The notes beneath the pieces are model-generated. The model saw only the letters and a program-made list of their open reading frames with translations, made no database searches and had not been told where the DNA came from. From the NCBI RefSeq assembly GCF_040546685.1, contig NZ_JBEPOH010000001.1, forward strand, positions 4,278,001 to 4,342,000: 64,000 nucleotides of DNA, written 5' to 3'. Position 1 is the first letter of the stretch. Every line of letters starts with the position of its first letter. The position numbers and the translations under genes were made by a program. This document shows positions 9,559 through 17,988 of the stretch, piece by piece. The DNA is from Variovorax sp. OAS795 (GTDB lineage: Bacteria; Pseudomonadota; Gammaproteobacteria; Burkholderiales; Burkholderiaceae_C).

Positions 9559-10076
9559 GCGGCCCTGCCCGGTTTCGCGGCGGGTGCCGAGCCGCGCCGG
9601 CCGCGGTCCGCCTTGGGCAACACGGCCTGCTGCACCATGCGCTCGGCGCGCTCTTGCAGCCTGTGCAGCGATTCGTCCAGGCGCGCCGCGTCTTCCTTGC
9701 CCAGCGCGCCCATCAGCTCGGCGTTGATTCCGGTGACCAGCGGAAAAAGCTCGTCGTAGAGCGCCTGCCCCGCTTCGGTGAGCCCCAGCAAGACCTGCCG
9801 CCGGTCGCCCGAACGGGCCACGCGCGAGACCAGTTGCTTCTGGACCAGAGAGCCCACTGCCTTCGAGGTGCGGGCGCGGTCCAGCTGGGCATGCTCGGCG
9901 AGCTGGGACGAACCCAGTTCACCCCGGCTCGCCAGCACCGCGATCAGCCGCCATTCGCGCCGCGTGATGCCGAAGCGGCCCTCGCACAGCCGGATCACCA
10001 TGCCGCCCGCGACCCCGACCAGCCGAGAGAGCCGGTACAGCAGCAGGTCGTCCAGCGGGCGGCGCGGCGCGGGCAT
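9555..10076 (-). CDS. MarR-family transcriptional regulator
   Basis: A 173-residue winged-helix repressor. The DNA-binding core is visible from about residue 35 to 110 (FGITRREWRLIAVLA, SSQLAEHAQLDRARTSKAVG), and the wing contains RSGDRRQVLLGLTEAG. The C-terminal 20 residues are basic and probably disordered. It is coupled to the DUF418 gene and divergent from two Bug binding proteins and a sulfatase. The intergenic palindrome at 10099-10111 is a good operator candidate. The ligand is unknown, perhaps an aromatic or sulfated compound if it controls the divergent operon. Confidence 0.9.
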   Translation of the reverse strand: MPAPRRPLDDLLLYRLSRLVGVAGGMVIRLCEGRFGITRREWRLIAVLASRGELGSSQLAEHAQLDRARTSKAVGSLVQKQLVSRVARSGDRRQVLLGLTEAGQALYDELFPLVTGINAELMGALGKEDAARLDESLHRLQERAERMVQQAVLPKADRGRRGSAPAAKPGRAA

Positions 10077-10098
10077 TGGGGGTTAGTCCGGGGGATGG

Positions 10099-10111
10099 TT
10101 GATTAGATCAA
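10099..10111. promoter_or_regulatory. Probable MarR operator
   Basis: TTGAT-TAG-ATCAA, a perfect inverted repeat with five-base arms, lies 23 bases upstream of the marR start and 70 bases upstream of the first Bug gene. MarR regulators usually bind AT-containing palindromes of this size, often TTGAT/ATCAA. That this MarR protein binds it is inference from position. Confidence 0.55.
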
Positions 10112-10180
10112 TCGACTGTAGCGTCTCTAAAGTCGTTCGGGCCCGAACGCTCGCCCGACAAGAACCCGGAGACCCTGCCC

Positions 10181-11173
10181 ATGACCGCTTCCACCTTCGA
10201 CCGCCGCCGCGCGCTTGCCGCCCTGGGCGGACTCGCCCTTGCACCGCTGGCGCTCCCCGCGCGCGCCCAGGGCTTCACGCCCGGCCAGCCGATCAGGGTG
10301 CTGATCGGCGTGCCCGCCGGCGGCACGCAGGACGTGCTGACGCGCGCCCTTGCCGAGCAGGTGCAGGCCACGCTGGGCCCGCTCATCGTGGACAACCGCT
10401 CGGGCGCGGCCGGCCGCATTGCCGTGGAAGCGGTCAAGACGGCGCCGCCCGACGGCCGCACGCTGCTCCTGGGCACCGCCAGCATGATGACCATGTTCCC
10501 GAGCGCCTACCGCCAGCTTTCGTACGACCCGGTCCGGGACTTCGTGCCGATCATCAACGCGGCGCGCTTCGAGCTGGCGCTGGTGGTCCACAAGGACGTG
10601 CCGGCCAACACGCTGGCCGAATTCATCGCCTGGGCCAAGGCGCAGGGCGACAGGCTGAGCTTTGCCTCCTACGGCGCGGGAACGCCGTCGCACTTTCTGG
10701 GCGAGATGCTCAACCGCGCCGCCGGCCTCAAGATGGTGCACGTGCCCTACCGCGGCTCCACGCCGGCGCGGCAGGACGTGATGGGCGGCTCGGTGCCGGT
10801 GTACTTCGACACCGTCGGCGGCGCGCAGCAGATGCTGCCCACGGGCCGCGTGAAGGTGCTGGCCACCAGCGGCGAAAAACGCTCTCCGCTGATGCCCCAG
10901 CTCCCCTCTTTTGCGGAGAGCGGCTTCAAGGACGTGGTCGCCACCGCCTGGTTCGCCTATTACGCGCCCGCCAGGACGCCGCAGCCCATCGTCGACAAGC
11001 TGCGCGCGGAGTTCACCCGCGCCGTCAACACGCGCGAGGTGCGCCAGCAGCTGCTGCAGAACGGCATGTACCCGGTGGGCGACAACAGCGAAGGGCTGCT
11101 GAAGACCATGCGCGAGGACACGGCGCGCTGGGCGGGCATCATGAAGGCCGTGAATTTCCAGGCCAACGATTGA
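10181..11173 (+). CDS. Bug/TctC-family periplasmic solute-binding protein (first)
   Basis: A 330-residue tripartite-tricarboxylate-transporter type binding protein. An Arg-rich signal (FDRRRALAALGG) ends at ALPARAQ near residue 30, suggesting Tat or Sec export. The mature protein begins with the Bug fold (QPIRVLIGVPAGGTQDVLTR) and contains LIVDNRSGAAGRIA and YRGSTPARQDVMGG, both typical. No membrane subunits of a transporter (TctA/TctB) are encoded nearby, as is usual for the expanded Bug families of Burkholderiales. It precedes a second Bug gene and a sulfatase, so a sulfated or carboxylated substrate is a reasonable guess. Confidence 0.92.
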   Translation: MTASTFDRRRALAALGGLALAPLALPARAQGFTPGQPIRVLIGVPAGGTQDVLTRALAEQVQATLGPLIVDNRSGAAGRIAVEAVKTAPPDGRTLLLGTASMMTMFPSAYRQLSYDPVRDFVPIINAARFELALVVHKDVPANTLAEFIAWAKAQGDRLSFASYGAGTPSHFLGEMLNRAAGLKMVHVPYRGSTPARQDVMGGSVPVYFDTVGGAQQMLPTGRVKVLATSGEKRSPLMPQLPSFAESGFKDVVATAWFAYYAPARTPQPIVDKLRAEFTRAVNTREVRQQLLQNGMYPVGDNSEGLLKTMREDTARWAGIMKAVNFQAND

Positions 11174-11230
11174 AAGAACCGACGCCGACGGAATGGATCG
11201 ACGAATGACCCAACGAGGAGGAACCCCATC

Positions 11231-12223
11231 ATGCTGAACCACACCCCCATCACCCGCCGCCTGGCCACGCTGCTTGCCGCAGCCGGCTTCATGGCGACCA
11301 TGGCCGCCGTGGCCACCGGCGCCCGCGCGCAGACGCTCGACAGCCCGCTGCACATCGTGGTCGGCTATGCGCCCGGCGGCGCCACCGACCGCGTGGCGCG
11401 CATCGTCGGGGACAAGCTCGGCGCGCGGCTCGGCGTGCCGGTGATCGTCGACAACAAGCCCGGCGCGGGCGGCCGCCTGGCGGCGCAGCAGGTCAAGGCC
11501 ACGCCGGCCAGCCAGAACGTGCTGATGCTCGCCAATCCCGCCGTGATGGTGGTGGCGCCGCTGGTCTTCAAGGACAACAACTACGACCCCGAACGCGACT
11601 TCGTGCCCGTCTCGCACGTCAACGCCTATGACTTCGCGCTGTCGGTCTCGCCCACCCTGCCCGTGCGCGAACTGAACCACCTGCTGGCCTGGATGCGCGC
11701 CAACCCGAACCAGGCCAACGTGGGCGTGCCCGCCACCGGCAGCCTGCCGCACTTCTTCGGCCTCATGGTGGGCGAGAAGGCCAGGGTGCAGACTCAGATC
11801 ATCGGCTACCGCGGCTCCGCACCGCTGCTCAATGACCTGATCGGCGGCCAGGTGCCGATTTCCATCGACACCGAAGACGTGGTGCTGCCGCAGCACACCG
11901 CCGGCAAGCTGCGCATCCTCGCGCTCTCGGGTGCCAAGCGGTCGCCGTTCGCGCCCGACATCCCGACCTTCAAGGAAGCCGGCCTCGACCTGGCCGCCAC
12001 CGGCTGGAACACCTTCTTCGCGCCCGCCAGCATGCCCAGGGAGAAGGCCGAGCGCTTGTCCAACCTGATTCGCGAAGTCATGCAGGACCCCGACACGCAG
12101 CGCAAGTTCAAGGACGCCGGAATGACGCCGGTGGTGAGCACGCAGGCGCAGACCGCGGCAATGCTCAAGGCCTACAAGGCGCAGTGGGCGCCCGTGGTGC
12201 AGAAGTCGGGCTACCAGCCCTGA
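11231..12223 (+). CDS. Bug/TctC-family periplasmic solute-binding protein (second)
   Basis: A second 330-residue Bug protein, clearly different in sequence from the upstream one. The signal peptide ends at about residue 34 (ATGARAQ). Family motifs are LHIVVGYAPGGATDRVARI, VIVDNKPGAGGRLA and YRGSAPLLNDLIGGQ. A strong Shine-Dalgarno sequence, GAGGAGGA, precedes the ATG, 57 bases after the first Bug stop. The sulfatase begins 17 bases after its stop. Two unlike Bug proteins in one operon suggest two related ligands or two steps of one uptake route; the ligand cannot be read from sequence. Confidence 0.92.
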   Translation: MLNHTPITRRLATLLAAAGFMATMAAVATGARAQTLDSPLHIVVGYAPGGATDRVARIVGDKLGARLGVPVIVDNKPGAGGRLAAQQVKATPASQNVLMLANPAVMVVAPLVFKDNNYDPERDFVPVSHVNAYDFALSVSPTLPVRELNHLLAWMRANPNQANVGVPATGSLPHFFGLMVGEKARVQTQIIGYRGSAPLLNDLIGGQVPISIDTEDVVLPQHTAGKLRILALSGAKRSPFAPDIPTFKEAGLDLAATGWNTFFAPASMPREKAERLSNLIREVMQDPDTQRKFKDAGMTPVVSTQAQTAAMLKAYKAQWAPVVQKSGYQP

Positions 12224-12240
12224 GAACCTCACAGCGCGCC

Positions 12241-13557
12241 ATGAAAAGACCCAACATCATCTTCATCGTCGCCGACGATCTCGGCTATGCAGACCTGGGC
12301 TGCTACGGCGGGCGCGATTCCGCTTTCGGCCCCGTGTCGCCCGTGCTCGACGGCCTGGCGGCCAATGGACTGAAGCTCACCCAGGGCTATTCGAACTCGC
12401 CCGTGTGCTCGCCCACGCGCTTTGCGATGATCACCGCGCGCTACCAGTACCGGCTGCGCGGCGCGGCCGAGGAACCCATCCGGAGCAGCAGCCGCGGCAG
12501 CACCACGCTCGGCCTTCCCACCGACCACCCCACGCTGCCGTCGCTCTTGAAGGCGGGCGGCTACCAGACCGCGCTGATCGGCAAATGGCACCTGGGCTAC
12601 CCGCCGAGCTTCGGCCCGCTGCGCTCGGGGTACGACGAGTTCTTCGGGCCCATGTCCGGCGGCGTCGACTACTTCACCCACTGCGACTCCGCCGGACGCC
12701 ATGACCTGTGGCTCGGCGAAGAGGACAGGAAGGAAGACGGCTACCTGACCGACATCCTGTCGAAGCGCGCCGTCGACTATGTGGAGCGCATGTCGAAGCA
12801 GCAGGCCCCCTTCTTCCTGAGCCTGCACTACACCGCCCCGCACTGGCCCTGGGAAACCCGCGACGACGCCGACAAGGCGCCGCAGGTGAAGGACAACCTC
12901 TTCGACCTGGCCGGCGGCAACATCCATGTGTACCGCCGCATGATCCATCACATGGACGAAGGCATCGGATGGATCATGGCCGCGCTCGAGAAGCACGGCA
13001 TCGCCGACGACACGCTGGTCGTGTTCACCAGCGACAACGGCGGCGAGCGCTTCTCCGACAACTGGCCGCTGGTCGGCGGCAAGATGGACCTGACCGAAGG
13101 CGGCATCCGCGTGCCATGGATCGCGCACTGGCCCGCGGTGATCGCCAAGGGCGGCGAGAGCAGGCAGCTGTGCATGACCATGGACTGGTCCGCCACCATG
13201 CTCGACGCGGCCGGCGTGCAGGCCGATCCGGCCTACCCGCTGGACGGCGTGTCGCTCATGCCCGTGCTGAAGGATGCGAAGCACAGCTTCCGACGGCCGC
13301 TGCACTGGCGCATGAACCATCGCGGCCAGGAGGCGATGCGCGACGGCGACTGGAAGTACCTCAAGGTGGACGGGAACGAGTACCTGTTCAACATCCCGGC
13401 CGATGAGCGCGAGCGCGCGAACCTGGGCAAGAAGGAGCCGGAGCGCCTGGCCGCGATGCGCGACGACTGGGCGGCCTGGAACGCGACGATGCCCGGGATT
13501 CCGAAGGATGCGACGGTCAGCCTGGGGTATTCGGTGAAGGACATGCCGCAGAGATAG
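12241..13557 (+). CDS. Sulfatase (arylsulfatase family), apparently cytosolic
   Basis: A 438-residue alkaline-phosphatase-superfamily hydrolase that cleaves sulfate esters. Metal-binding ADD is at 11-13. The sulfatase signature CSPTR begins at C56, the cysteine to be converted to formylglycine. The second half of the signature reads TAR rather than the usual TGR. HWHLGY-like and DNGGE motifs follow downstream (KWHLGYPP, FTSDNGGERF). The ATG at 12241 gives MKRPNIIFIVADDLG, with no signal peptide, so it should act in the cytosol. It is third in the Bug-Bug-sulfatase run, which suggests uptake followed by internal desulfation. No formylglycine-generating enzyme lies in the window. Confidence 0.9.
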   Translation: MKRPNIIFIVADDLGYADLGCYGGRDSAFGPVSPVLDGLAANGLKLTQGYSNSPVCSPTRFAMITARYQYRLRGAAEEPIRSSSRGSTTLGLPTDHPTLPSLLKAGGYQTALIGKWHLGYPPSFGPLRSGYDEFFGPMSGGVDYFTHCDSAGRHDLWLGEEDRKEDGYLTDILSKRAVDYVERMSKQQAPFFLSLHYTAPHWPWETRDDADKAPQVKDNLFDLAGGNIHVYRRMIHHMDEGIGWIMAALEKHGIADDTLVVFTSDNGGERFSDNWPLVGGKMDLTEGGIRVPWIAHWPAVIAKGGESRQLCMTMDWSATMLDAAGVQADPAYPLDGVSLMPVLKDAKHSFRRPLHWRMNHRGQEAMRDGDWKYLKVDGNEYLFNIPADERERANLGKKEPERLAAMRDDWAAWNATMPGIPKDATVSLGYSVKDMPQR

Positions 13558-13686
13558 GTGCGCTAATTCGCTCCTAAGTCTTCTGCCTTTCGACTGACAC
13601 AGGGCAAACCTAGATTCGTTGACGGTCCGCAATACCGGCGCAGCCTGCGCCGCGATGCGTCATGCCCTCCCAGTCGAAAGAACGAA

Positions 13687-16038
13687 TTGAAAACAGCCAT
13701 TCCAAACACCAGATCCGGCTTGCTGTACCCCGCCCTGACTGTGCTCGCGGCCTCGCTGCTGGCCGCGTGCGGCGGGGGCGGCAACGGTGTGCAGTTCGCA
13801 GTGCTGCCACCCGCAAGCCAGCAGCCCGCAACGGGCCAACCCGCTGCCGGCACCGGCAGCACCACCTTCAGCGGGGTGCTCACGGCCAGCGCCTTCAAGC
13901 CCGGCAGCAGCACCGACCCGGTGATCGGCGCCGGCTACTACGCAGGCGCCACCGTCTGCGTCGACGCCAATGGCAATGGCCACTGCGACGCCGGCGAGCC
14001 CGCCGCCATCACGGATGCCGGTGGCAAGTTCAGCCTCCCCTTGCCCGGCGCATCGGCACTCATCGCGGACATCGGCACCGACGCCAGGAACACCGCGACC
14101 GACACCCGCGTACCCACGCGGGAAGTGCTGCGCGCCATGCGCGAACAGGTCGAGGAACAGGGCTCGGCCGTGGTGGTGAGTCCGCTGTCGTCCGAAGTGG
14201 CGCGGCTGGTCGAAGCCAACGGCACGAGCTATGCCGCCGAGAAGCAGAACCTCGCCACACGCCTGGGCGTGCCGGCTGCCTCGCTGCTCGGCGACGTCAA
14301 CACCGCCGGCGGCGCCGTGCGGACCGCCCTGCTCGACGAAGCCAATGTGCTGAACAACCGCTTCGCCTACGCCACCACCAAGCTCGACCGGGGCGACAAG
14401 TTCCCCGACGCGCTGGCCAACCCCGGCGGCGATCCTCGCCTGGCGGGCATGGCCGGCGTGAGCGCGGCCACGGCAAGCGCCGCGGACAGCCGCAAGCCCA
14501 TCGACTTTTTGCAGTCGCAGCAGGCGGCTTTCAATCTCGAAGGCATTCCGCGCTACGACAACATCTTCATCGTGATGCTGGAGAACAAGGCCACGATGAC
14601 GATCCTGAACTCGGCCTACGCGCCCAGGATCAACGGCTACCTGAAGGCCGGCAACCAGCTGGTGAGCTACTACGCCACCGGCAATCCGAGCGAGCCCAAC
14701 TACACGGCCCTGGGCGGTGCGGATGACTGGGGCATCACCGACGACAGCCAGTGGAACTGCGACGCGACGGGCGCCAATGCAGTGCAAGACGTGCCGGTGC
14801 CGGACAACACGCAGCCGGGCCTCGCAAAGTCGCCGTTCGCTGCCACCTGCACGCAGGCTGCGGCGGTCAACCACAACATCGTCGGCAAGCCGAACCTCTT
14901 CAATGCGATGACGAGCGCCGGCCTCACGTGGCGCACGTACAGCGAGTCGATGAACCCGGGCCAGGACTTCCGGACCGACAGCGTGGCCGATGCGGCCGTC
15001 ACCGCCAAGGACAACGTCTATCCGCCCGGCACGCTGGGCGGCAGCAGCGCGGCGATCGGCGACGCCACGCTCACCCTGCCGCTCCCGGCAGGCCTGTACA
15101 AGACCAAGCACCACCCGGGCATGGCCTACCAGAACGTGCGCAGCGCGCCCGAATGGAAATACAGCAACCGCACGATGGGCGGGGGCCAGTGGGACGCGGC
15201 GCTGAAGAACAGCAGCGACTACGCCGTTCCCGCCGCCTACGACTACGACCAACTCGGCACCGACCTGGCCAGCGGGAACGTGGGCAACCTGAACTTCGTC
15301 GTGCCCGACCAGTGCGACGACATGCACGGCATCAGCGTGAAAGGCCTGGGGGGTGCCGGCACGGCGAGCGACTGCAGCAGCGTGGCCAACAACGTGTCGG
15401 CCACCGCCGTGTCGCCGATCATCACGCGCGGCGACAACTACGTCGACTTCACGGTCAAGCGCATCCAGTCATCGCCACTGTGGCAGAACCCGCAAAAGCG
15501 CGTGGCCATCGTGCTGATGTTCGACGAAGGAAGCGCCACCAGCGGCTTCAACTCCTGCTGCGGCTGGAACGTGTCGAACAGCACCGCCGCCAACCCGTTG
15601 AAGCAGAACGCGGACGGCACCTGGTCGGTGGACGCGACCATCAACAACTACACCAAGGGCAACCGCGGCCATGGCGAGAGCATCTTCGGCATCCTGACCA
15701 ACCAGCCGAACGCACCCAAGGGCGTGTCGGACAGCGATGCCTACAGCCATTTCTCGTTCGTGCGCACGCTGCAGGACATGTTCCAGCTGGCCGATCCGGC
15801 GATCGACGGCTCGTACATGAACCGGTCGAAGTACACCGAAGCCTTCATCGCCCAGAACATCCTGAACCTGCCCGAATACGCGGGCAGCGCGGACACGCAC
15901 TTCGACAGCGTGCGGCCGATCAATCATGCCTTCGTGATTCCGGCGGGCTACACGCAGAAGCAATCGGGCGACGTCTCGACCTCGGCGCAGGTCGGACCGG
16001 ATGCCAACCAGTCCAACGTCTGGTCGCTGAAGCAATGA
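13687..16038 (+). CDS. Phosphoesterase-family lipoprotein (acid phosphatase/phospholipase C-like)
   Basis: A 783-residue surface or periplasmic lipoprotein. The signal ends in LLAAC with C28 as lipid anchor, followed by a Gly/Pro-rich linker. Residues 91-110 hold a Ca-loop-like segment (CVDANGNGHCDAGEPA). From about residue 290 the phosphoesterase domain begins (YDNIFIVMLENKA; E300 is a probable metal ligand). It continues with VVPDQCDDMHG and a final HGESIFG segment, as in AcpA-like acid phosphatases. The start is TTG at 13687, the only candidate that keeps the signal peptide intact. The stop overlaps the start of the cytochrome peroxidase gene (ATGA). Substrate unknown: phosphomonoesters or phospholipids. 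Confidence 0.87.
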   Translation: MKTAIPNTRSGLLYPALTVLAASLLAACGGGGNGVQFAVLPPASQQPATGQPAAGTGSTTFSGVLTASAFKPGSSTDPVIGAGYYAGATVCVDANGNGHCDAGEPAAITDAGGKFSLPLPGASALIADIGTDARNTATDTRVPTREVLRAMREQVEEQGSAVVVSPLSSEVARLVEANGTSYAAEKQNLATRLGVPAASLLGDVNTAGGAVRTALLDEANVLNNRFAYATTKLDRGDKFPDALANPGGDPRLAGMAGVSAATASAADSRKPIDFLQSQQAAFNLEGIPRYDNIFIVMLENKATMTILNSAYAPRINGYLKAGNQLVSYYATGNPSEPNYTALGGADDWGITDDSQWNCDATGANAVQDVPVPDNTQPGLAKSPFAATCTQAAAVNHNIVGKPNLFNAMTSAGLTWRTYSESMNPGQDFRTDSVADAAVTAKDNVYPPGTLGGSSAAIGDATLTLPLPAGLYKTKHHPGMAYQNVRSAPEWKYSNRTMGGGQWDAALKNSSDYAVPAAYDYDQLGTDLASGNVGNLNFVVPDQCDDMHGISVKGLGGAGTASDCSSVANNVSATAVSPIITRGDNYVDFTVKRIQSSPLWQNPQKRVAIVLMFDEGSATSGFNSCCGWNVSNSTAANPLKQNADGTWSVDATINNYTKGNRGHGESIFGILTNQPNAPKGVSDSDAYSHFSFVRTLQDMFQLADPAIDGSYMNRSKYTEAFIAQNILNLPEYAGSADTHFDSVRPINHAFVIPAGYTQKQSGDVSTSAQVGPDANQSNVWSLKQ

Positions 16039-17345
16039 GGGCGCTCGGTGCCGCGGGCATCGCAGGCGCGATGCTCGTGGCCGCGTGCAGCGGCAACGGT
16101 GGCAGCGGCCCTTCGGCGCTCAGCCCCGCGGCCCAGGTCGGCCAGAAGATGTTCTTCGACAAGAACCTCTCGGGCTCCGGCGCCATGTCTTGCGCCAGCT
16201 GCCACGACCCGGCGCATGCGCATGCGCCGGCCAACGATCTTTCGGTGCAGCTGGGCGGCCCGCACATGGACCGCGCCGGCCTTCGCGCAGTGCCGTCGCT
16301 GCGCTACAAGGACGTGACCCCGGCCTACGCCGACCTGCTCGACAACCCGGACGGCATCAGCGTGCCAGGGCCCGGCGGCGGGTTCGCCTGGGACGGCCGC
16401 GCCGACACCCTGGCGGCCCAAGCCCGCATTCCGCTGCTCGATGCACGCGAGATGGCCAACGCCAGCAGCGCCGACGTGGTGAAGAAACTCCGGGCCTCGG
16501 ACTACGCCCCGCTCATCGCCAAGGCTTTCGGCGCCCGGGCATTCGACGACAGCGACACCGCGTTCGCCAATGCGTTGCTCGCCCTGCAGGCCTACCAGCG
16601 CGAAGACAAGAGCTTTCATCCCTACAGCAGCAAGTTCGACCTCCATGCGGGCAACAAGGTCGGCGGTGCGCTCACGCCTGCGGAGACGCGCGGACTCAAG
16701 GTGTTCGCCAACCCGGCCACGGGCAACTGCGCGTCGTGCCACTACCAGGGGGCGGGTCTCGATGGAAGTTCCGCGCTGTTCACTGACTTCTCCTACGAGG
16801 CCATCGGCGTACCGCGCAATGCCGGCATTCCGGCCAACAGCGACCTGCAGTATTTCGACATGGGTGTATGCGGCCCGCTGCGCACCGGCCATGCGCCGGC
16901 CGCGCCCGATGCCGCGAACCGCTTCTGCGGCATGTTCAAGGCACCGACGCTGCGCAACGTGGCGACGCGCACGGCCTTCTTCCACAACGGCGTGATGCAT
17001 TCGCTGGAGCAGGTCATCCGCTTCTACAACACGCGCGACACGCAACCGGAGCTCTGGTATCCCACCGTGGGCGGCACGCCCAAGCCGAAGAACGACCCCG
17101 GCTTTCCGGGCTACGGCCTCATCACCTCGCAATACACGGGCGGCAAGGTCCGCAAGTACGACGACATGCCTGCGGCCCAGGTGCCCAACATCGACACGCA
17201 ACTGCCGATGGACGGCCGTGCGCCAGGCTCGGCGCCGCCCATGTCGGAGCAGGACATGGCGGACCTGGTCTGCTTCCTCGGCACCCTGAGCGACGCCGAC
17301 ACGAAACCCGCGGTGCCGGCAAAGCCGGGTGCCTGCGTCGATTGA
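16035..17345 (+). CDS. Di-haem cytochrome c peroxidase family lipoprotein
   Basis: A 436-residue protein of the CcpA/MauG superfamily. The lipobox LVAAC puts the lipidated cysteine at residue 18. Two c-type haem sites (CASCH) lie at 53-57 and 232-236. Family motifs AWDGRADTL (118-126) and LRNVATRTAFFHNG are present. It either reduces peroxide using periplasmic electron donors or carries out MauG-like oxidation. The start overlaps the phosphoesterase stop by four bases, implying coupled translation. Maturation would need the cytochrome c assembly system, not present in this window. Confidence 0.9.
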   Translation: MRALGAAGIAGAMLVAACSGNGGSGPSALSPAAQVGQKMFFDKNLSGSGAMSCASCHDPAHAHAPANDLSVQLGGPHMDRAGLRAVPSLRYKDVTPAYADLLDNPDGISVPGPGGGFAWDGRADTLAAQARIPLLDAREMANASSADVVKKLRASDYAPLIAKAFGARAFDDSDTAFANALLALQAYQREDKSFHPYSSKFDLHAGNKVGGALTPAETRGLKVFANPATGNCASCHYQGAGLDGSSALFTDFSYEAIGVPRNAGIPANSDLQYFDMGVCGPLRTGHAPAAPDAANRFCGMFKAPTLRNVATRTAFFHNGVMHSLEQVIRFYNTRDTQPELWYPTVGGTPKPKNDPGFPGYGLITSQYTGGKVRKYDDMPAAQVPNIDTQLPMDGRAPGSAPPMSEQDMADLVCFLGTLSDADTKPAVPAKPGACVD

Positions 17346-17369
17346 TTTCTTCTTCTCTCCCACTTTTTC

Positions 17370-17984
17370 ATGAACGACAAAAGAATCTTCATGGCCCTGG
17401 GTGCGGTCGCCCTGGCCGTGCTCGCCGGCTGCGGCTTTGGGCAGCCCGAAGCGAGTCTGAACGACCTGACGGCCGCGATGAATACCTACTTGGCAAGGAA
17501 GGGCGACCTGTGCCTGGGCAAGGCGCGGTGGCCCATCGACGTGCCGCAGCGGGAAGCCGGCACGCGCTCGCGCAACGCGGTGCAGATGCCGGTGCTGGAA
17601 CACATCGGGCTGGTCAGCGCGTCCACGGCCAAGGTCCGGGAAACGACGGAAGGAGAAGAGCCTGCCGAGATCGCCGTCACGCGCTATGCGCTGACCGACG
17701 AAGGAAAGAAATACTTCCAGGCGCACGAAAGCGGGGGCGACTTCTGCGCCGCACACCTGGCGCTGGACAAGATCATCGGCTGGGAGGTGCCCAAGGATGC
17801 AAGGGACGCGTCCGCCGTCGTCGTCACCTACACCTACAAGATCGATGCCGCGCCATGGACCGGCGATGCCGACGTGCAAAGGGCTTTTCCGATGGTAGAC
17901 CGCGTGGTGCGCGGGGCCGGCACGATGCAGCTGAAACAGAACTTCAGGCGCACGCCCACGGGCTGGGTGCCGGAGGCCGCCTGA
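17370..17984 (+). CDS. Unknown lipoprotein
   Basis: A 204-residue protein that I do not recognise. The N-terminus MNDKRIFMALGAVALAVLAG is a lipoprotein signal with lipobox LAGC (C21). The mature part has no membrane segment. It contains two further cysteines, in DLCLGKARW and GGDFCAAH, that could form a disulfide. Predicted mixed alpha/beta content ends in TMQLKQNFRRTPTGWVPEA. It starts 24 bases after the peroxidase stop and ends four bases before the oxygenase, so it belongs to the same operon. A role in the cell envelope is all that can be inferred. Confidence 0.8.
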   Translation: MNDKRIFMALGAVALAVLAGCGFGQPEASLNDLTAAMNTYLARKGDLCLGKARWPIDVPQREAGTRSRNAVQMPVLEHIGLVSASTAKVRETTEGEEPAEIAVTRYALTDEGKKYFQAHESGGDFCAAHLALDKIIGWEVPKDARDASAVVVTYTYKIDAAPWTGDADVQRAFPMVDRVVRGAGTMQLKQNFRRTPTGWVPEAA

Positions 17985-17988
17985 GCCG

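Noticed and set aside
13636..13652. CGGCGCAG-C-CTGCGCCG dyad upstream of the phosphoesterase gene as an operator
   Set aside because: It is a perfect eight-base dyad, but such GC palindromes occur by chance in this DNA and no regulator or promoter aligns with it.
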